In this document: positions 63,501 through 64,000 of the stretch, one piece after another | Numbering within the stretch: position 1 is the stretch's first letter | Layout: each line of letters opens with the position of its first letter | Origin: Variovorax sp. PMC12 | GTDB lineage: Bacteria > Pseudomonadota > Gammaproteobacteria > Burkholderiales > Burkholderiaceae_C | Reading direction: 5' to 3' | Assembly (NCBI RefSeq): GCF_003019815.1 | Contig: NZ_CP027773.1 | Coordinates: 2,429,001 to 2,493,000 of the forward strand | DNA: 64,000 nucleotides | Translations under genes and position numbers: made by a program | The notes under the pieces: model-generated | Database searches by the model: none | Seen by the model: only the letters and a program-made list of their open reading frames with translations | Told to the model about the DNA's origin: nothing

Positions 63501-64000
63501 CTGGGCCGGCAACAGCCGCATGCACCAGGTCACGCCGTGGTCGAACGACCCGGTGCAGGACCCGGCCTTCGAACACTACCTGCTGCAGGACGTTGCGACC
63601 CGCGAGATGTTGCCGCTCACGCCCGCAGGCAGCGGCGACGGCGGGTCGCGCCACCGGGTGCGACACGGCCAGGGCTACACCGTGTTCGAGTGCCGCCAGG
63701 GCCCGCTCATGCTGGAAACCACCTTCTTCGCGGACCGCGACGAGGCCGTGAAGATCGTTCATGTGCGCGTGCGCAACGAGGGCGGCGGCCAGCGCCGGCT
63801 GCGCGCGCTCTCGATGGTCGAGTGGCAGATGGGCGCGGCACGCGGCGAGCGCCGCACCGTGCATTGCTGGAAGCCCGAGGACCAGCCGGCCGTGTTCGGC
63901 GAACAGCGCGAGTCGAGCGCGGGCTTCGGCGGCAGCGCGGCCTTCCTGCTGCTCGCGGGCCTGCCCGGTGCAACGCAGTGGACTTGCGACCGCAACGAGT
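57532..64000 (+). CDS. ndvB: cyclic beta-1,2-glucan synthase type protein (NdvB/ChvB), 5' part
   Basis: An open frame of more than 2150 codons runs off the right edge; family members are about 2800-2900 residues. Order of parts: an N-terminal helical region (GRYVSPAAEWLLDNFHLVEAQL near 95-125); two membrane helices (about 423-475); a GT84 glycosyltransferase domain with LTLDSDTG (residues about 643-650) and the RWVRGDW motif (about 794); further helices (about 829-870 and 955-1000); a glucoamylase-like domain (about 1010-1400, SPTNIGMYLLA, HHQGMSL); and GH94-type carbohydrate-binding and phosphorylase N-terminal regions (from about 1460). It makes periplasmic cyclic glucans in rhizobia. Start TTG overlaps the previous stop. 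Confidence 0.9.
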   Translation, partial: MSAAAVVDRLEGLSHYARTLLLGPHDPVAPPIRAELFGTQRFEQHGHSLARAQVVEDDHRSTHQAAPFFPRVDENLASLRSAFDYIALTSLSGRYVSPAAEWLLDNFHLVEAQLQQIHDGVPRSYYARLPKLATPPLAGLPRVYGIAWAYVAHTDSVLNKTLFTAFLNAYQDVDELTLGELWALPTTLRVVLLENLRRMAESIAENKVAREVAHAAWDGAAKLSEQDLDVLYRALQSHGLQDNYLTQLWQRLPVERTDDTPALVRWTEQHCPNGPALIGEAQNAQAAANLTVGNIITTLRMIGQVEWSDLIEPVSRSLRVLRELPSFANESEITRQQITHAMEQVARGTQRPEREVAQAVVRLAAAAPAEDAGAETGRADGTAGYYLFGQGRPSLIAALQAGSPAGSAAPRAERLGRPRGRRGWRLPVYVGSVALGTALLLAWVVDGLPHREDWTTVLALVLLAWPLSEALIALAQRIMAESVRVQALPRLDFAAGIPERHRALVVIPTLLSSTAGNAQLVHRLELHWLSNREAHAQFALLTDWADAAQALLPTDTPLLEDALQRIAALNAKYPPAEGAAPRFLLLHRPRTWSDTEQRWMGWERKRGKLEMLVRLLAAGDASGFLPLAPGQQLAAGRTPYVLTLDSDTGLPPGALRDLVSIAAHPLNAPEVDASSRRVVAGFGILQPRIVTPFPMRNERSPYHWMFAGQCGLDPYGSGASDIYQDVFGSGSFTGKGLLNVRALHATLDRRLPDGAVLSHDLLEGTVARCAMVSDVVLVEDHPHHAGVAASRVHRWVRGDWQLLPLMWRAHRFGIDALGLWKMSDNLRRSLVVPASFALLALVVFTQAVPLGWALAAVASALMLGPLLGALAGLVPTRRAIELRHFFDVGAVELLRSMAGAAWQFVQLGAQTRLLLDAWFRATWRLVVSRRHLLEWTTAAQAQAQASQQLAPFLRKEAVSSVLCLVLAVAAHWSAYPVVGPLLFLLWALAPVAAWWSSRVEAKAADPLSAGQRTYLDKLAHDTWRFFEHVVGPEDNHLPPDNLQLEPQPTIAHRTSPTNIGMYLLAACCAREFRWIDTAALLARLSATLDTVDRLQKHEGHLFNWYDTQTLAPLPPRYVSSVDSGNFAGHLVTVAQACRAFAAEGSQPQEAAALEALALRCDLLHDSMDFSGLYDAKRHLFHIGLRVEENALDASYYDLLASESRLLSFLAIAKGDVPRRHWMALGRPFLLVGFQPSLKSWSGSMFEYVMPALVMTEPEDGLLQVANVAAIAEQQAFGRAQNLPWGVSESAYFGQDHSLAYQYSPFGVPRLALRRTPPADRVVAPYASAMAAPFAPEAAVVNLELLESLGARGEFGFHDAVDFTVSRQTEGQDFTVVRNFMAHHQGMSLVALCNLLCADAPRRWFGSAALVQAHESLLHERTPRQIIGSADPRTPPEPGQAELAPLFQPRVVDPMAPGFQPTHLLSNGRYTVSLRANGAGVSRWHAFNVTRWRDDPLRDSYGTFFYLRDEGRQTLTSLTALPAPGDGWRYRTRFLADQVQFDATGPGLQVRTTVLISPEDDTELRNITLHNAGDETRTLELLSYFEPVLSNPKADEAHPAFANLFVESRWEPAWRALLMSRKPRLHGDAVAAAAHFLASVDANVLSVDCMTDRRAFIGRNRSLADPALDAQPLAHNGRPVNGLDPIACLRVRLSLAPGATARLSFATAAAQSIEALMPGIDRYMQPMHVERATRMAATLAQVRLRDLSIAPAQNVALQDLTTILTYTTPRVMSDRGLIDLRQIWRFGISGDMPIVLVHIHSMIGMGLINTLLRAQPWWGFGGVACDLVVLNGEPNSYLMPLQREIETLRSRVAQQTQNSFPRNDTAGFYLLRDQDVVPSEKAALSSLARVVFTAEGRSLEMQVAALHEARNEARNDTSSAADDAAAPRGVPLLSHTAAVPSAGAPTGEFDAATGEFHFEVGPDRRTPRPWINVIANANFGFQVSEWGTGFTWAGNSRMHQVTPWSNDPVQDPAFEHYLLQDVATREMLPLTPAGSGDGGSRHRVRHGQGYTVFECRQGPLMLETTFFADRDEAVKIVHVRVRNEGGGQRRLRALSMVEWQMGAARGERRTVHCWKPEDQPAVFGEQRESSAGFGGSAAFLLLAGLPGATQWTCDRNE

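Overview
The window is a high-GC stretch of bacterial chromosome. Its gene content and order match Burkholderiales, and the family Comamonadaceae fits best. Variovorax or a close relative is my inference, from protein sequences remembered from that group, the fimV-truA-trpFBA-accD order and two kinds of intergenic repeat. Almost everything is core metabolism or cell biology. I see no insertion sequence, prophage, CRISPR array, rRNA or tRNA gene, and no clear sign of recent gene transfer.

Layout, left to right. (1) 1-2684, plus strand: the 3' end of sdhA, then sdhB, sdhE and gltA, closed by a terminator. (2) 2862-15993, plus strand: a LysR regulator, leuC-leuD-leuB, asd, fimV, truA, trpF-trpB-trpA and accD, closed by a bidirectional terminator. 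(3) 16062-20793: yggT (minus), diverging from a LON-domain gene, lysS, a short Hsp70-like gene and a YgjP-type metalloprotein gene. (4) 20812-40438, minus strand: about 22 genes. Read in the direction of transcription they are DUF177, rpmF, plsX, fabH, fabD, fabG, acpP, fabF, an unknown membrane protein, rpoE, rseA, rseB, mucD, then a 520-bp gap, lepA, lepB, a DUF4845 gene, rnc, era, recO, pdxJ, acpS and nagZ. The run joins fatty-acid and phospholipid synthesis to the sigma-E envelope stress module, protein export and RNA processing. (5) 40521-43014, plus: maf, an RsmI-like methylase and an MFS transporter. (6) 43019-46203, minus: an S49 peptidase, a Rieske protein, a HAD phosphatase and rluC. 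(7) 46746-49982, plus: rne, behind a 542-bp leader. (8) 50130-54204, minus: hemC, hemD, hemX and hemY, divergent from ppc. (9) 54306-64000, plus: ppc, a 72-residue membrane protein, and a giant cyclic beta-glucan synthase gene (ndvB/chvB type) that runs off the right edge.

The genes act together in several clear modules: TCA cycle entry (sdh, gltA, ppc); leucine, aspartate-family and tryptophan synthesis; malonyl-CoA supply (accD), acyl carrier protein maturation (acpS, acpP) and acyl chain synthesis (fab, plsX); haem precursors; and envelope homeostasis (rpoE, rseA, rseB, mucD, lepB, nagZ, ndvB).

I did not find an unmistakable new system. The spots most worth a second look are non-coding. 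The first is the 520-bp gap between mucD and lepA, which holds a plus-strand promoter-like site, a perfect 10-bp hairpin and terminators in both orientations, and may encode a small RNA. The others are a terminator placed just before the plsX start codon, palindromes in the hemC/ppc divergent promoter, the rne leader, and the small membrane protein coupled to the glucan synthase. All calls come from reading sequence and translations by eye; no searches were run.
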